Shown here piece by piece: positions 8,180 through 17,192 of a stretch of DNA of 64,000 bases. The position numbers and the translations under genes are program-made. The notes beneath the pieces were generated by a model. That model did no database searches. It had not been told where the DNA came from and saw only the letters and a list, made by a program, of their open reading frames with translations. The stretch is from contig JAWKHI010000007.1 in assembly GCA_041394885.1 (NCBI GenBank), positions 62,001-126,000 of the forward strand. The letters run 5' to 3'. Source of the stretch: DSOI01 sp041394885. Its GTDB lineage: Bacteria; Acidobacteriota; Terriglobia; Bryobacterales; Bryobacteraceae. Position 1 is the stretch's first letter; each line of letters begins with the position of its first letter.

Positions 8180-9538
8180 ATGCAGATCCTTCCCCGCCCC
8201 TTTCCGATCCACACCACACTGATGCTCATCCTGTCTGGGGCTGCGCCGGCGGCCACCGCGGCGGACTGGCCCCAGTGGCGCGGCCCCGCGAGCCAGGGCG
8301 TTTCCACCGAGACCGCGCTGCCCACCACCTGGAGTGACAGCAGCAACGTCGCCTGGAAGGCGCCGCTCGCCGGATTCGGGGCCTCTTCGCCGATCGTAGT
8401 TGACGGGCTCATTGTCACCACATCTCAGGTGGGCAGCTATCAATCGGCGACCGGCGAAGATCCGCGGCTGGCTCGCGACGACCGTTCTCTGGCGAGCCGC
8501 GAGAACGCCATCGGCGCGGGGATCGCATCCACTTCCGGCAAGCCGCTCGAACTGGCCGTGGAGGCATTCCGTATCGACACCGGCAAGCCGGCGTGGACGT
8601 TCCGGATGCCCGCCACGGGGCCGCGTCCGGATCTGCATGAGAAGCACAACCTCGCCACCCCCACGCCCGTCTCCGACGGCGAACGGATCTACGCGTGGTT
8701 CGGCAACGGCCAGTTGGCGGCGTTGGACCTCGACGGGAAGCCCGTCTGGCGGCATCACCTGGGGCTCGAGCACGGGTCCTTCCTCAACCAATGGGGACAC
8801 GGCAGCTCTCCGCTGCTCTACAAGGACTCCCTGATTCTGCTGGTGGACCACCGGCCCGTCTCCTACCTCCTCTCCCTGGACAAACGAACCGGCAAACAGC
8901 GCTGGAAGGTGGACCGCGGCCAGAATCGGGTCTCGCACAGCACCCCGGTTGTGGTGGCCGGGCCGAACGGCGACGAAATGATCGTCAATTCCACCGAGCG
9001 CGTCGATGCCTATGACCCCACCACAGGCGAGCTACTCTGGCATGCCGGAAGCCAACGCCAAACGCCCATACCCACGGCGGTTTCGCACGGCGGAACGATC
9101 TACATGGCGCGCGGATATCGGAATTCGGACATCCTGGCCATTCGTTCCGGCGGCCGTGGAGACGTATCGGAAACCCACATTCAATACCGGATCCCCAATG
9201 GCGGATCCTACGTGCCGTCGATCTTGCACTATCAGGGCCTGCTCTATATGACCAACGAAGTGGGGGTGGTCACCTGCGCCGACGCCTCCACGGGCGAACG
9301 TCTTTGGCGCTCGCGGCTGGGAGGCATCTTCTTTGCGTCGCCGGTGGGCGCGGCGGGCCGCGTGTACCTGCTGAGCGAAACCGGCGAAACCTATGTGCTC
9401 CGCGCCGGACGCGAAGCGGAACTCCTCGCCACCAACCGGATCGACGGGCGGTTTCTCGCTTCTCCCGCCATCTCGAGCGGCCGTATTTTCCTGCGCAGCG
9501 ACGGGACGCTGTTCGCGATCGGGGGTCGCGAGCCGTAG
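8180..9538 (+). CDS. Secreted PQQ-like beta-propeller repeat protein
   Basis: A 452-residue protein with a signal peptide (residues ~1-28, cleavage after ...ATAA) and then DWPQWRGP, the usual opening of acidobacterial/planctomycete PQQ-like propellers. Repeated blades are seen as 'A-x-D-x-x-T-G-x-x-x-W' type units, for example FRIDTGKPAWTF, LDLDGKPVWRHH, LDKRTGKQRWKV, YDPTTGELLWHA and ADASTGERLWRS. No catalytic residues of a quinoprotein dehydrogenase are apparent, so a scaffold or binding role is as likely as an enzymatic one. It converges with mscS, whose stop lies only a few bases beyond. Confidence 0.85.
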   Translation: MQILPRPFPIHTTLMLILSGAAPAATAADWPQWRGPASQGVSTETALPTTWSDSSNVAWKAPLAGFGASSPIVVDGLIVTTSQVGSYQSATGEDPRLARDDRSLASRENAIGAGIASTSGKPLELAVEAFRIDTGKPAWTFRMPATGPRPDLHEKHNLATPTPVSDGERIYAWFGNGQLAALDLDGKPVWRHHLGLEHGSFLNQWGHGSSPLLYKDSLILLVDHRPVSYLLSLDKRTGKQRWKVDRGQNRVSHSTPVVVAGPNGDEMIVNSTERVDAYDPTTGELLWHAGSQRQTPIPTAVSHGGTIYMARGYRNSDILAIRSGGRGDVSETHIQYRIPNGGSYVPSILHYQGLLYMTNEVGVVTCADASTGERLWRSRLGGIFFASPVGAAGRVYLLSETGETYVLRAGREAELLATNRIDGRFLASPAISSGRIFLRSDGTLFAIGGREP

Positions 9539-9543
9539 CCCGG

Positions 9544-10425
9544 TTACGCCTTTCCCACGAGTCTCCGCGCCTGGTCCCAAACGCCGGCTTCCACGGCATC
9601 CACAAAAAGCTGCAAATGCGGGAACGGAATCTGAATCCCGGCTTCGTCGAGGGCCAGCTTGCAGACCTCCACCACCGCGGCCGAGATGTCTTCTTCGTCC
9701 TCTGCGTTGGCGATCCACACCTCCACTTCGAGCGATACGGCCGAATCATCCAGGCTCAGGACATCCACGCGCGCCGCGGGCTCTGTGAGCACGTCCGGGA
9801 GCTTGGCCACCGCCGCCAGCAGCACCGCGCGGGCATTGGAGATGGACTCCTTATAGGCAATGCCTACCGGCACCTCGATTCTGGTTGCGCCGTGCCGGGA
9901 ATGGTTCACCAGCACCTGATCGAGCAGGGTTTTGTTGGGAATGATGACGTAGGTGTTGGAGCGCGTGCGGAGCCGCGTGGTCCGCATGGATATCTCCACG
10001 ACGCGTCCTTTTTGGTCGCCCACGGTGATCCAGTCGTTGGTGGTGAACGGCTTGTCCATCAGGATCAGGAACCCCGCTATCACGTTGCTGAGCGAATCCT
10101 GGGCAGCGAAACCGATGGAGAGACCCAGCACGCCGATTCCGGCGAGCGCGGCGGCCACATCCACCCCGAGTTGCCCCAGCGACATGACCACGGCGAGAAC
10201 CAGCATTACGGTCCGGAACAGGCTCAGCATCATGCCGGTGATGGCCGCTTCGAGTTGCATTCGTTGGAATGCCCTTTCGAGATGGGGCGAGAGAAGATGG
10301 ATCGCCACGCGGAATGCGATGAAAATGAGGAGCGCCGTGATCAAATTCGGCAGCCAGGCAAGAATGGCCGTGAGTAGGGCCTGTACGTTGAAGAGGGATT
10401 GGAGGGATTCGAGCATACTCATCAA
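9544..10425 (-). CDS. Small-conductance mechanosensitive channel, MscS family
   Basis: A 293-residue inner-membrane channel that opens under membrane tension to release solutes during osmotic downshock. Three N-terminal membrane helices are visible; the pore-lining third helix and following beta domain carry the family core (GIGVLGLSIGFAAQDSLSNV, then MDKPFTTNDWI and NTYVIIPNKTL). The C-terminal alpha/beta vestibule domain is present. Length is typical for the minimal MscS type. It lies 54 bases downstream of the SDR gene on the same strand and could be the last gene of that long run. Confidence 0.92.
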   Translation of the reverse strand: MMSMLESLQSLFNVQALLTAILAWLPNLITALLIFIAFRVAIHLLSPHLERAFQRMQLEAAITGMMLSLFRTVMLVLAVVMSLGQLGVDVAAALAGIGVLGLSIGFAAQDSLSNVIAGFLILMDKPFTTNDWITVGDQKGRVVEISMRTTRLRTRSNTYVIIPNKTLLDQVLVNHSRHGATRIEVPVGIAYKESISNARAVLLAAVAKLPDVLTEPAARVDVLSLDDSAVSLEVEVWIANAEDEEDISAAVVEVCKLALDEAGIQIPFPHLQLFVDAVEAGVWDQARRLVGKA

Positions 10426-10479
10426 ACTAACATCGCCCCGCCACCGCCGCTACGGAACTCGGTTGGCCGATGGGAGCTA

Positions 10480-11214
10480 TTACCGAAGCGAGAGCCCGCC
10501 GTCGACGGCGAGGAGTTGTCCGGTGACGAAGTTGCCGGCCGAGAGAAAATAGACCACCGCATCGGCGATCTCGCCGGGCGTCCCGGGACGCCGGGCCGGT
10601 GTCGCCTCCACCATCGGGATGCTTCGCTCGTCCAGATCGTCGAAGGGGATCACTCCCGGGGCCACCGAGTTCACCGTGATGGTGGGCGCCAGCGCCTTGG
10701 CAAGCGCCCGCGTCATATGGATCACGCCGGCCTTGGAGGCACAGTAGTGCACATGCTCGGCCCACGGACGGATCCCGCCCAGAGAACTGATGTTGACGAT
10801 GCGGCCTTCCCCGCCCTTCCGCATGTGAATCGCGGCCTGCTGGCAGCAAAAAAACACGGCCTTCAGGTTCACGCTGTGGATGAAGTCCCAATCGCGCTCG
10901 GTGATCGAGAGCGGATCGAAGCGGGTGAAGCGCGCGGCGTTGTTCACCAGTCCATCGATGCGCCCGAAGTGCGCCGCCACGTCGCGGAACAGCAGTTCGA
11001 TCTGCGGCACCTGCTCGAGGTCGGCGCGAAACACGGGTGCGCCGCCGCAGTCGGCCGCGGTTTGAAGCGCTTCCCGTTCCGAGGTTGAGTAGTGGATCGC
11101 CACGCGGGCGCCCTCGGCAGCCAACCGCAGCGCGATGCCGCGCCCGATTCTCTTGGCCGCGCCAGTGACGACGATCACTTTGCCGGCCAGCGGCATTGTT
11201 TCCCCAGGATTCAT
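10480..11214 (-). CDS. Short-chain dehydrogenase/reductase
   Basis: A 244-residue classical SDR. The NAD(P)-binding loop is TGAAKRIGRG, the NNA motif is LVNNAARF, the catalytic Ser lies in NISSLGG and the Tyr-Lys pair in YCASKAG. The TGAAKRIGRG loop and the FRADLEQ segment resemble pteridine-reductase/FolM-like SDRs, but this is only a hint. Its ATG (complement of 11212-11214) overlaps the stop of the MFS gene (ATGA), so it is translationally coupled; a second ATG six codons on is also possible. Confidence 0.88.
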   Translation of the reverse strand: MNPGETMPLAGKVIVVTGAAKRIGRGIALRLAAEGARVAIHYSTSEREALQTAADCGGAPVFRADLEQVPQIELLFRDVAAHFGRIDGLVNNAARFTRFDPLSITERDWDFIHSVNLKAVFFCCQQAAIHMRKGGEGRIVNISSLGGIRPWAEHVHYCASKAGVIHMTRALAKALAPTITVNSVAPGVIPFDDLDERSIPMVEATPARRPGTPGEIADAVVYFLSAGNFVTGQLLAVDGGLSLR

Positions 11215-12464
11215 GTTCTCGACTCCGTCCCCGGCTCGACGAGCTTTCCGGCCAGCACGGCCCAGACCCAGAATATCGATACGCTGCCCGAAACGATTCC
11301 CGAAAGCAAGCCGATCGTGCGGATGCTGTAATAGTCGGAAGCAAATCCGGCGAGGGTCATCGAAATCATCATCATCCCCCAGTTCATCGATTCGAAGGTG
11401 GAGAAGACGCGCCCGCGGTAGGCGTCGTCGATGGTGCGCAGCAACTGCGTCATGTTCATGGTGGAGGTCATGCCCACCGCCGCGCGCGAGAGCGCGATGA
11501 AGAACAACGCCCATCCGAAATTTTCCATCTGGCTGAAGATCGCGTAGGCGACGCCGTGCAAGAGGTAGCACGCCGCCACCAGCCACAGGTACGCGCGAAA
11601 GCTGAGCCGCGGCATCAGCCGGTGCGCGGTGGCGCCGCCCACGATCAGGCCGATCGCGGCGCAGCCCCATATGATGCCGATTCCGGCGGCGCCCTTGTGG
11701 AACACCTTCTCGCCGAACAACGAGAAAAGCACCTGCGCCGCGCCGCCGCCGGTGGCCCATCCCACTCCGAGCAACGCCAGCCCGAATACCAGCGGCACGC
11801 TCCGCATGTAGCGCAGCCCCTCACGATACTCGTGAAACGGCCGCGCCATCATCCGTTCCCGCGGCAGCCCGGCCGGACGAAAGCCGCCTTCCAGGCGCAG
11901 GCGCGAAATGCAGAATGCCGACACGACGAACGAAAGAGCATTCAACGCAAATGCGGCTTCGTAACCGAGCGAATGAACGCTGGTGCCGCCGAGGACCATG
12001 CCGATGGCGAGATTGGTCCACTGGGTGGTTTGAGTGAGCGTGTTGGCGGTGTGTAGCTGTTCGCGGCTGGCGATCCGCGGCAGGATCGCGGCGCGGCCGC
12101 TGGTGAAAAACGGCGAGCAGAACATCAGCATCGCGCTCAGGACGTAGAGCAGCCACGGCTTGGGGTAGAGCAGACAGAGGCCGAACCCGACCGCGATGAC
12201 GGCACGAATAGCGTCGCTCGCGATCATCAGCTTGCGCCGGTCCATGCGGTCCAGCGCCACGCCGGCCAGCGGACCCGCGATCATCATCGCCACCCCTCGG
12301 GCCAACAGCACGCCGCTCACGATCAGGCCGCTCCCGGTGGTCTCGAGCACCAGGCTGAACACGGCGATGTTGTTGAAATGGTCCCCCACTTCGCTCACCA
12401 CTTGTCCGGACCACAAGTTCCGGTAGTTCCGGTTTTCCCGCAGGAGTTGAACGAATCCGGACAT
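11211..12464 (-). CDS. MFS transporter (MFS_3/enterobactin-exporter-like)
   Basis: A 417-residue protein with about 12 hydrophobic helices and the MFS loop signature between helices 2 and 3 (GVALDRMDRRKLM, matching the G-x3-D-R-x-x-R pattern). The opening FVQLLRENRNYRNLWSGQVVSEVGDHF is typical of the MFS_3 group of drug and siderophore exporters. The start lies one base after the stop of the EamA gene, and its stop overlaps the SDR start. Substrate unknown. Confidence 0.88.
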   Translation of the reverse strand: MSGFVQLLRENRNYRNLWSGQVVSEVGDHFNNIAVFSLVLETTGSGLIVSGVLLARGVAMMIAGPLAGVALDRMDRRKLMIASDAIRAVIAVGFGLCLLYPKPWLLYVLSAMLMFCSPFFTSGRAAILPRIASREQLHTANTLTQTTQWTNLAIGMVLGGTSVHSLGYEAAFALNALSFVVSAFCISRLRLEGGFRPAGLPRERMMARPFHEYREGLRYMRSVPLVFGLALLGVGWATGGGAAQVLFSLFGEKVFHKGAAGIGIIWGCAAIGLIVGGATAHRLMPRLSFRAYLWLVAACYLLHGVAYAIFSQMENFGWALFFIALSRAAVGMTSTMNMTQLLRTIDDAYRGRVFSTFESMNWGMMMISMTLAGFASDYYSIRTIGLLSGIVSGSVSIFWVWAVLAGKLVEPGTESRT

Positions 12465-12465
12465 G

Positions 12466-13368
12466 TCAGGATCGCTCCGCGGCGAACACTCCGGCCAGAA
12501 TCAGCGCGCCGCCGCTCATTAGTGACGGCGTAATGGTCTCGCCGAGCAGCGTGACAGCGAAGGCCGTTGCGATCACCGGCTGCAGGTAGGCGAGCGTGGA
12601 AAGCCGCGTCGCGCCGAGGTAGCGCAGCGCATGGTAGTAGATGAGATAGGCAATGATCGAGGGAAATAGCGCCATGTAGAACAACGCCGCCCACGCGCCG
12701 GCGGATACGGTGGAAAAGTCGAACCGGTGCGCCGCCCACAACGTCACCGGCGAAAGCACCAGAGCGCTGCCCCCATAGGCGAACGAATTGATGGTGACGC
12801 CGTCGAAATCCTTGCGGAGGCTTTTGCCGCCGACGGTGAACAGAGCGAAGGTGAGCATCGCCATGAGAATGAACAAGTCACCGGACAGAGTGGCGCCACG
12901 CTGGTCCTGCCCGCGCAGTTGCAGCAGCCCCACGCCCGCGATCGCCAACAGGATGCCAGCCACCTTCGATCGCGTGATGCGTTCATGCCCGGCCGCCGAC
13001 GATAGCAGTAACACCGTCATCGGAGTGAGGGCGAACAGGATGGCCGCGTGCGAGACGCTGGTGCGGGCCAGCCCGAGAAGGAAGCACAACTGATTCGCGC
13101 CCACGCCCACCAGTCCAACGGCGAGCAGTTTGACAAGCCCTCCGGTCTCCCACAACGGCACCCTGTGCCGGCGCCGCTCCCACACATAGTAGGGAACCAG
13201 CATGAGTCCGGCCAGGGTGAAGCGCAATGTTCCGAGAAGCAGGCTGGGGAACTCCCGCAGCGCATGCTTGGCGACGATGAAATTGATCGACCACACGAAA
13301 ACCATGAACGCCAGCAGGAAATAGACGCTGGCTGGTGTTTTCGCGGATGTGTCGGATTCACCGGACAA
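12466..13368 (-). CDS. EamA/DMT-family transporter
   Basis: A ~300-residue integral membrane protein with two tandem EamA (RhaT-like) repeats of five helices each, the drug/metabolite transporter fold. Helix 1 opens with FLLAFMVFVWSINFIVAKHAL and the second repeat ends with the usual AYLQPVIATAFAVTLLGE segment. I place the start at TTG (complement of 13366-13368), overlapping the end of the OSBS/NSAR gene, because the frame upstream of it has no transporter character. The start is not certain. As neighbour of an amino-acid racemase-like gene it may export an amino acid, which is inference. Confidence 0.82.
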   Translation of the reverse strand: MSGESDTSAKTPASVYFLLAFMVFVWSINFIVAKHALREFPSLLLGTLRFTLAGLMLVPYYVWERRRHRVPLWETGGLVKLLAVGLVGVGANQLCFLLGLARTSVSHAAILFALTPMTVLLLSSAAGHERITRSKVAGILLAIAGVGLLQLRGQDQRGATLSGDLFILMAMLTFALFTVGGKSLRKDFDGVTINSFAYGGSALVLSPVTLWAAHRFDFSTVSAGAWAALFYMALFPSIIAYLIYYHALRYLGATRLSTLAYLQPVIATAFAVTLLGETITPSLMSGGALILAGVFAAERS

Positions 13369-14497
13369 TGTCGTTTTGGGGCCGGATCGTTTCCGTGCGG
13401 ACTGTGACGGACCGTATGAAATCGTGGTCCAGGGCGTATCCGAAACCAGGCTCGTCGCGGATCTCGATGGTGCCGCGCGGCGTGGTTTCCACCGGCGGCT
13501 GGATGATGTCGCGGCTCCAATATCGTTTGCTCGCCGAAACATCGCCGGGGAGCACGAAATTCGGCAGCGTGGCCAGCGCAATGTTGTGGGCGCGCCCGAT
13601 GCCGGCCTCGAGCATTCCCCCGCACCACACGGGCACTCCGCGCGCCTGGGCCACGTCGTGGACGCGTTTGGCCTCGGCGAAACCACCCACCCGCCCGAGC
13701 TTGATGTTGATGATCTTGCCCGCGTTCATCCGGAGCGCCTGCTCGGCCTGATGCGCCGAACGGATGCACTCATCCAGGCAGATGGGCGTTTGTAGGCGTG
13801 CTTGCAGCGCGGCGTGGTCAATGATCTCGTCATGAGCCAGCGGCTGCTCGATCATCATCAGATAAAACGCGTCGAGTTCGGCGAGACGATCGGCGTCCTC
13901 CAACCGATAGGCCGAATTGGCGTCGGCCATCAGCTTGATGGCCGGGAATCGTTTCCGTACCTCGCCGACCACCTCCACATCCCACCCCGGCTTGATCTTC
14001 ATCTTGATCCGTTGATAGCCGACCGCCAGCTCCGCGTCGATCTTGCCAAGCAGTTCGTCCACGGAGTTTTGAATGCCGATGGAGACGCCGCAGGGGATTT
14101 CGCGCCGCGCTCCTCCGCCGATCTCCTTCCAGAGAGGCTGCCCGTGGAGCCGGGCCTGCAGGTCCCAGACGGCCGCTTCGAGCCCGCCTCGCGCCATCAT
14201 ATGACCCCGGATGTGCTCGAGCCGCGGTGACACTTCCTCCGCGCTTTCGAACTGGCGCCCGGCTACGCGCGGCCCGGCGTAGTGGAGCAGGATCTGCCAG
14301 ACGGACTCGGTCCACTCTTCGTTGTAGAACGGATTCTCCCCGGCGGTGACTTCTCCCCATCCGGAGACGCCCTCGGAGGAAATCGCTTCGACGAGCACCA
14401 TCTGCCGCTCGTAGGTGCGGCCGAAGCTGGTCTCGAAGAAGTGGACCAGAGGCATGCGAATCTGGCGCAGTACGATTCGATCGACGGTGTACGGCAT
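13358..14497 (-). CDS. o-Succinylbenzoate synthase / N-succinylamino-acid racemase family (enolase superfamily)
   Basis: A 379-residue enolase-superfamily enzyme of the MenC type-2/NSAR group. Seen are the KMKIKPG motif with the two catalytic lysines of the K-x-K pair, metal ligands in MADANS, MIEQPL and LDECI, and the second catalytic Lys in NIKLGRVGG. These are the residues needed either for dehydration of SHCHC to o-succinylbenzoate (menaquinone synthesis) or for racemisation of N-succinyl amino acids; the family is known to be promiscuous. No other men gene is present. Its ATG directly follows the stop of a GNAT acyltransferase (TGAATG), the arrangement known from NSAR pathways, so I favour an amino-acid role. 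The symbol menC is withheld for that reason. Confidence 0.85.
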   Translation of the reverse strand: MPYTVDRIVLRQIRMPLVHFFETSFGRTYERQMVLVEAISSEGVSGWGEVTAGENPFYNEEWTESVWQILLHYAGPRVAGRQFESAEEVSPRLEHIRGHMMARGGLEAAVWDLQARLHGQPLWKEIGGGARREIPCGVSIGIQNSVDELLGKIDAELAVGYQRIKMKIKPGWDVEVVGEVRKRFPAIKLMADANSAYRLEDADRLAELDAFYLMMIEQPLAHDEIIDHAALQARLQTPICLDECIRSAHQAEQALRMNAGKIINIKLGRVGGFAEAKRVHDVAQARGVPVWCGGMLEAGIGRAHNIALATLPNFVLPGDVSASKRYWSRDIIQPPVETTPRGTIEIRDEPGFGYALDHDFIRSVTVRTETIRPQNDIVR

Positions 14498-15259
14498 TCA
14501 GGGCTCCCAGCGGCCGAGCAGATAGGCTCCACCGCCGTCTTCGTTCTTCTCCACGCCGATCACCGTCAGCCCGCCGCCAAGATGGCGAAGGAACTCGTCG
14601 CTCACGCGGGACTGGATCTCGCGGGCGCGGCCCGGTTCGCTGGCTTTGATACGGGCGATGCCGCCGGGTACTTCGATGCGCGCTTCAATCGGCGCGCCGG
14701 GGGCCGGCGATCCGGCGAGCGCTCGATCCACGCGAGGGTCCGCCATGTGCCATTCGGCCGCGCAGCGATCGGTGGGCAGCCCGCCGTGCAGATGGCTCGA
14801 CGTGACGCCGTACTGATTGAGCACGTAGCGGCGAACCACGGCCCCGAGCCGCTGCATGTTGAAATAGGCGTTCTTGATCTCGAGCGGATCGAAGGTCCAC
14901 TCCATCATGGTGACCCCGCGGGCCAGCGCGTCCTCACGTTGAGCGAGTTTGAGCATGCGTCCCACGCCGCGGTCGCGGTAGCCATCCACCACGCCCAACA
15001 TATTGCTGTGGAGGAACTGACCGCCCCCGGGCTTGATGCCCGGCAGGGCCACACAAAAACCGATCATGCGGCCGTCTTCCTCGAAGGCGCCGAACGCCTG
15101 ACCGCCGATCTTGGTGGCGACCACGAACAAACGCACCGGCAAGGCGTCTTCATCGGAGAACGACCAGATTTCCTTTTGCAGACGCACGGCTTCCCGGAAG
15201 TCGGCGGTAGTGGCCAGGGCCCGGATGCCAATCACGGAACTCGCTTCGCCTCCTGCCAT
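14498..15259 (-). CDS. GNAT-family N-acyltransferase
   Basis: A 253-residue acyltransferase. The GNAT acyl-CoA-binding loop is seen as YRDRGVGRML (R/Q-x-x-G-x-G/A pattern), preceded by beta strand SNMLGVV and followed by helix and EWTFDPLE. The C-terminal ~90 residues are an extension. It overlaps mazG by 28 bases upstream and abuts the OSBS/NSAR-family gene downstream. By analogy with known GNAT-NSAR pairs the acyl group may be succinyl and the acceptor a D-amino acid; this is inference from context. Confidence 0.82.
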   Translation of the reverse strand: MAGGEASSVIGIRALATTADFREAVRLQKEIWSFSDEDALPVRLFVVATKIGGQAFGAFEEDGRMIGFCVALPGIKPGGGQFLHSNMLGVVDGYRDRGVGRMLKLAQREDALARGVTMMEWTFDPLEIKNAYFNMQRLGAVVRRYVLNQYGVTSSHLHGGLPTDRCAAEWHMADPRVDRALAGSPAPGAPIEARIEVPGGIARIKASEPGRAREIQSRVSDEFLRHLGGGLTVIGVEKNEDGGGAYLLGRWEP

Positions 15260-16044
15260 TTCGATTCCATTTCTTCGAGCGTCGCCGTACCGACAGGGTT
15301 GCCTTCCGCCGCCAGCGTCTTTTCGACGTGCCCGAAACGGGACCGGAACTTCGCGTTCGCACTCCGCAGCGCCTGTTCGGCGTCGACGTCGAGCTTCCGC
15401 GCCAGGTTCACCACAACGAACAGCACGTCGCCCAATTCCTCTTCCCGAGACCGCGGGTCGCTGGCTTCGGCCAACTCGTCGAGTTCCTCGCGAAGCTTGT
15501 CGAGCACCTGCGGCACGCCGGGCCAGTCGAATCCGTGTTTGGCCACCCTAGCGCTGATCTGCTGCGCTTCGGCCAACGCGGGCTGGGCACGGGAAACAGC
15601 GTCGAGCATCACCGCCTCCGTGCGGCCCTTCTCGCGTTTCTCTTCGGCCTTGATCTCATCCCAACGGGTTTTGACGTCGGCAGCGGTCCGCGCCTCGGCG
15701 TCGCCGAACACATGCGGATGCCGCCGCACGAGTTTGGCGTTGATGGCGGCGATGGAATCGGCAATGGAGAATAGACCGCGTTCCCGGGCCATCTGAGCCA
15801 GGAAGACGGGCTGTAGCATGAGGTCGCCCAGTTCCTCTTCGAGACCGGGCCAGTCCTCGGCGTCGATGGAATCGAGCACTTCGTAGGCTTCCTCGAGAAG
15901 GTATCTGCGGAGGGTGCGGAAATCCTGGTCGCGGTCCCACGGGCAGCCATCGGGCGCGCGCAGACGGCCCATGATGGATACCAAGCGGTTGAATTCATCC
16001 CCGGCCCGGTGATCCCCGGCGAAGGAATCGGAGTGATCTGACAT
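15232..16044 (-). CDS. mazG: Nucleoside triphosphate pyrophosphohydrolase MazG
   Basis: A 270-residue protein with two MazG domains, which hydrolyse non-canonical or excess NTPs to NMP and PPi. The first domain shows the Mg-binding pattern LLEEAYEVLDSI ... LEEELGDLMLQ (~residues 49-80), the second LREELDELAEA ... REEELGDVLFVVVNLAR (~185-215). The opening LRAPDGCPWDRDQDFRTL is diagnostic of full-length MazG. It is the first gene of the minus-strand run and starts with ATG at 16044, about 70 bases below the stop of the glycine-zipper gene. Confidence 0.95.
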   Translation of the reverse strand: MSDHSDSFAGDHRAGDEFNRLVSIMGRLRAPDGCPWDRDQDFRTLRRYLLEEAYEVLDSIDAEDWPGLEEELGDLMLQPVFLAQMARERGLFSIADSIAAINAKLVRRHPHVFGDAEARTAADVKTRWDEIKAEEKREKGRTEAVMLDAVSRAQPALAEAQQISARVAKHGFDWPGVPQVLDKLREELDELAEASDPRSREEELGDVLFVVVNLARKLDVDAEQALRSANAKFRSRFGHVEKTLAAEGNPVGTATLEEMESKWQEAKRVP

Positions 16045-16112
16045 GCGACTGGGAAAAGCTCAGTCTAGCATTTGGGCAAGGGCTGGACGTCGATGGTCCG
16101 TCCCGGGGTGCG

Positions 16113-17099
16113 TCAGTTCAGCTTCTCGGTGATCTTCACCGGTTCGGTGAGCCGGAACGAGAGTCGAGTTTCGATGGGAAGTTCGGCCTCGTTGCCGCGG
16201 GTAAGCACCACCGAACCCGCGCCCGCTCCCGCGCCGGCGCCCGCTCCGATGGCGGCTCCTTTGCCGCCGCCCGCGATGGCCCCGATCGCGGCTCCGATGG
16301 CGGCTCCGATGCCGACCTTCTTGGCGTCTTCCTTCTTCGAGTCTTCCGCCTGCTTGACAAACTGCGCGGTGCGGATGGGCACCACCTGCTTGTCAGACGT
16401 GGTGATGGAGGTGAGCTCGAGCGAAAGGTGCGCCAAACCTTTCACCTTGCCGGAACGCTGCGCGTCGAAGATTCTGCCGGTGACGCGAGAGTTTTTTTCG
16501 GCGATCACGAGGCCTTCCACCACGATGGGCTCAGCCAGCACAGCGGAGAAAGAATCGCCCTGGGCGTGCGTCTCGCTCGAGATGCGTTCGTTCAGGGAAA
16601 CGGCGATGAGCGTACCGTCGGGGATCGATACCGAACGCGGCACGCGCGGCTTGGGTTCTTCGGTGCGGGTGGCGGACGGCGGATCGAGCACGGGCTTCGG
16701 AGCAGGCGCGGGGGCGCTGGCCACCGGAGAGGGCGCGGGTTTTGCCACCGGTGCGGGCTCAGGATCCGGTCGCGGAGCAGGCTCGGGTTCCGGTCGCGGC
16801 GCGGGGGCCGCAGGCACTGGAACGGCTCTCGGCGCGGGCTTCGCGGCAACCTTGGGAGCAGTGCGGGTGCGTTCGGGGGTGCGAGCGGGCCGGACCGGCG
16901 CGGGTTCGGGCTCTTCCGGTATCGCGTCCGCGCGCGCGATCTCTCTCACCTCCGAAACCGCCGGAGGAGCGGGCGCCGCGGCGCGCGATGCATCCGGGAC
17001 CGCGGTCTCGCCGCCCCGGCCGGCGATCCACAGAACTCCAGCGGCCACGGCGATTCCAAGGGCGAACGCGCCCAGAATTGGTTTCCAGTTGTCGTTCAT
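16113..17099 (-). CDS. Membrane-anchored Pro/Ala-rich protein with C-terminal glycine-zipper region
   Basis: A 328-residue protein with a short N-terminal cytoplasmic end and one membrane helix (residues ~8-26), then a ~120-residue linker extremely rich in Pro, Ala, Glu and Arg, which should be extended. A folded beta-rich domain follows (SVSIPDGTLIAVSLNERISS onwards) resembling domains found in many acidobacterial envelope proteins. Near the C-terminus lies a glycine zipper (repeated G-x3-G/A units such as GIGAAIGAAIGAIAGG), able to insert in or pack against membrane. The start at ATG 17099 is preferred because the sequence upstream lacks protein character. Probably an envelope protein; no enzymatic role is suggested. 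Confidence 0.7.
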   Translation of the reverse strand: MNDNWKPILGAFALGIAVAAGVLWIAGRGGETAVPDASRAAAPAPPAVSEVREIARADAIPEEPEPAPVRPARTPERTRTAPKVAAKPAPRAVPVPAAPAPRPEPEPAPRPDPEPAPVAKPAPSPVASAPAPAPKPVLDPPSATRTEEPKPRVPRSVSIPDGTLIAVSLNERISSETHAQGDSFSAVLAEPIVVEGLVIAEKNSRVTGRIFDAQRSGKVKGLAHLSLELTSITTSDKQVVPIRTAQFVKQAEDSKKEDAKKVGIGAAIGAAIGAIAGGGKGAAIGAGAGAGAGAGSVVLTRGNEAELPIETRLSFRLTEPVKITEKLN

Positions 17100-17192
17100 A
17101 CCTGTATAGATAAACGCGAACCGGAGAGAAGAAGTTTCGGCCGATGTTGGCATCCCTGGAAAGGCTTCGCCCGTGGAAGTTAGAATAAAAAG

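Noticed and set aside
16200..16300. Repetitive GC-rich sequence suggesting a DNA repeat
   Set aside because: It encodes the glycine-zipper (Gly-Ala) region of a real protein; the periodicity is in codons.
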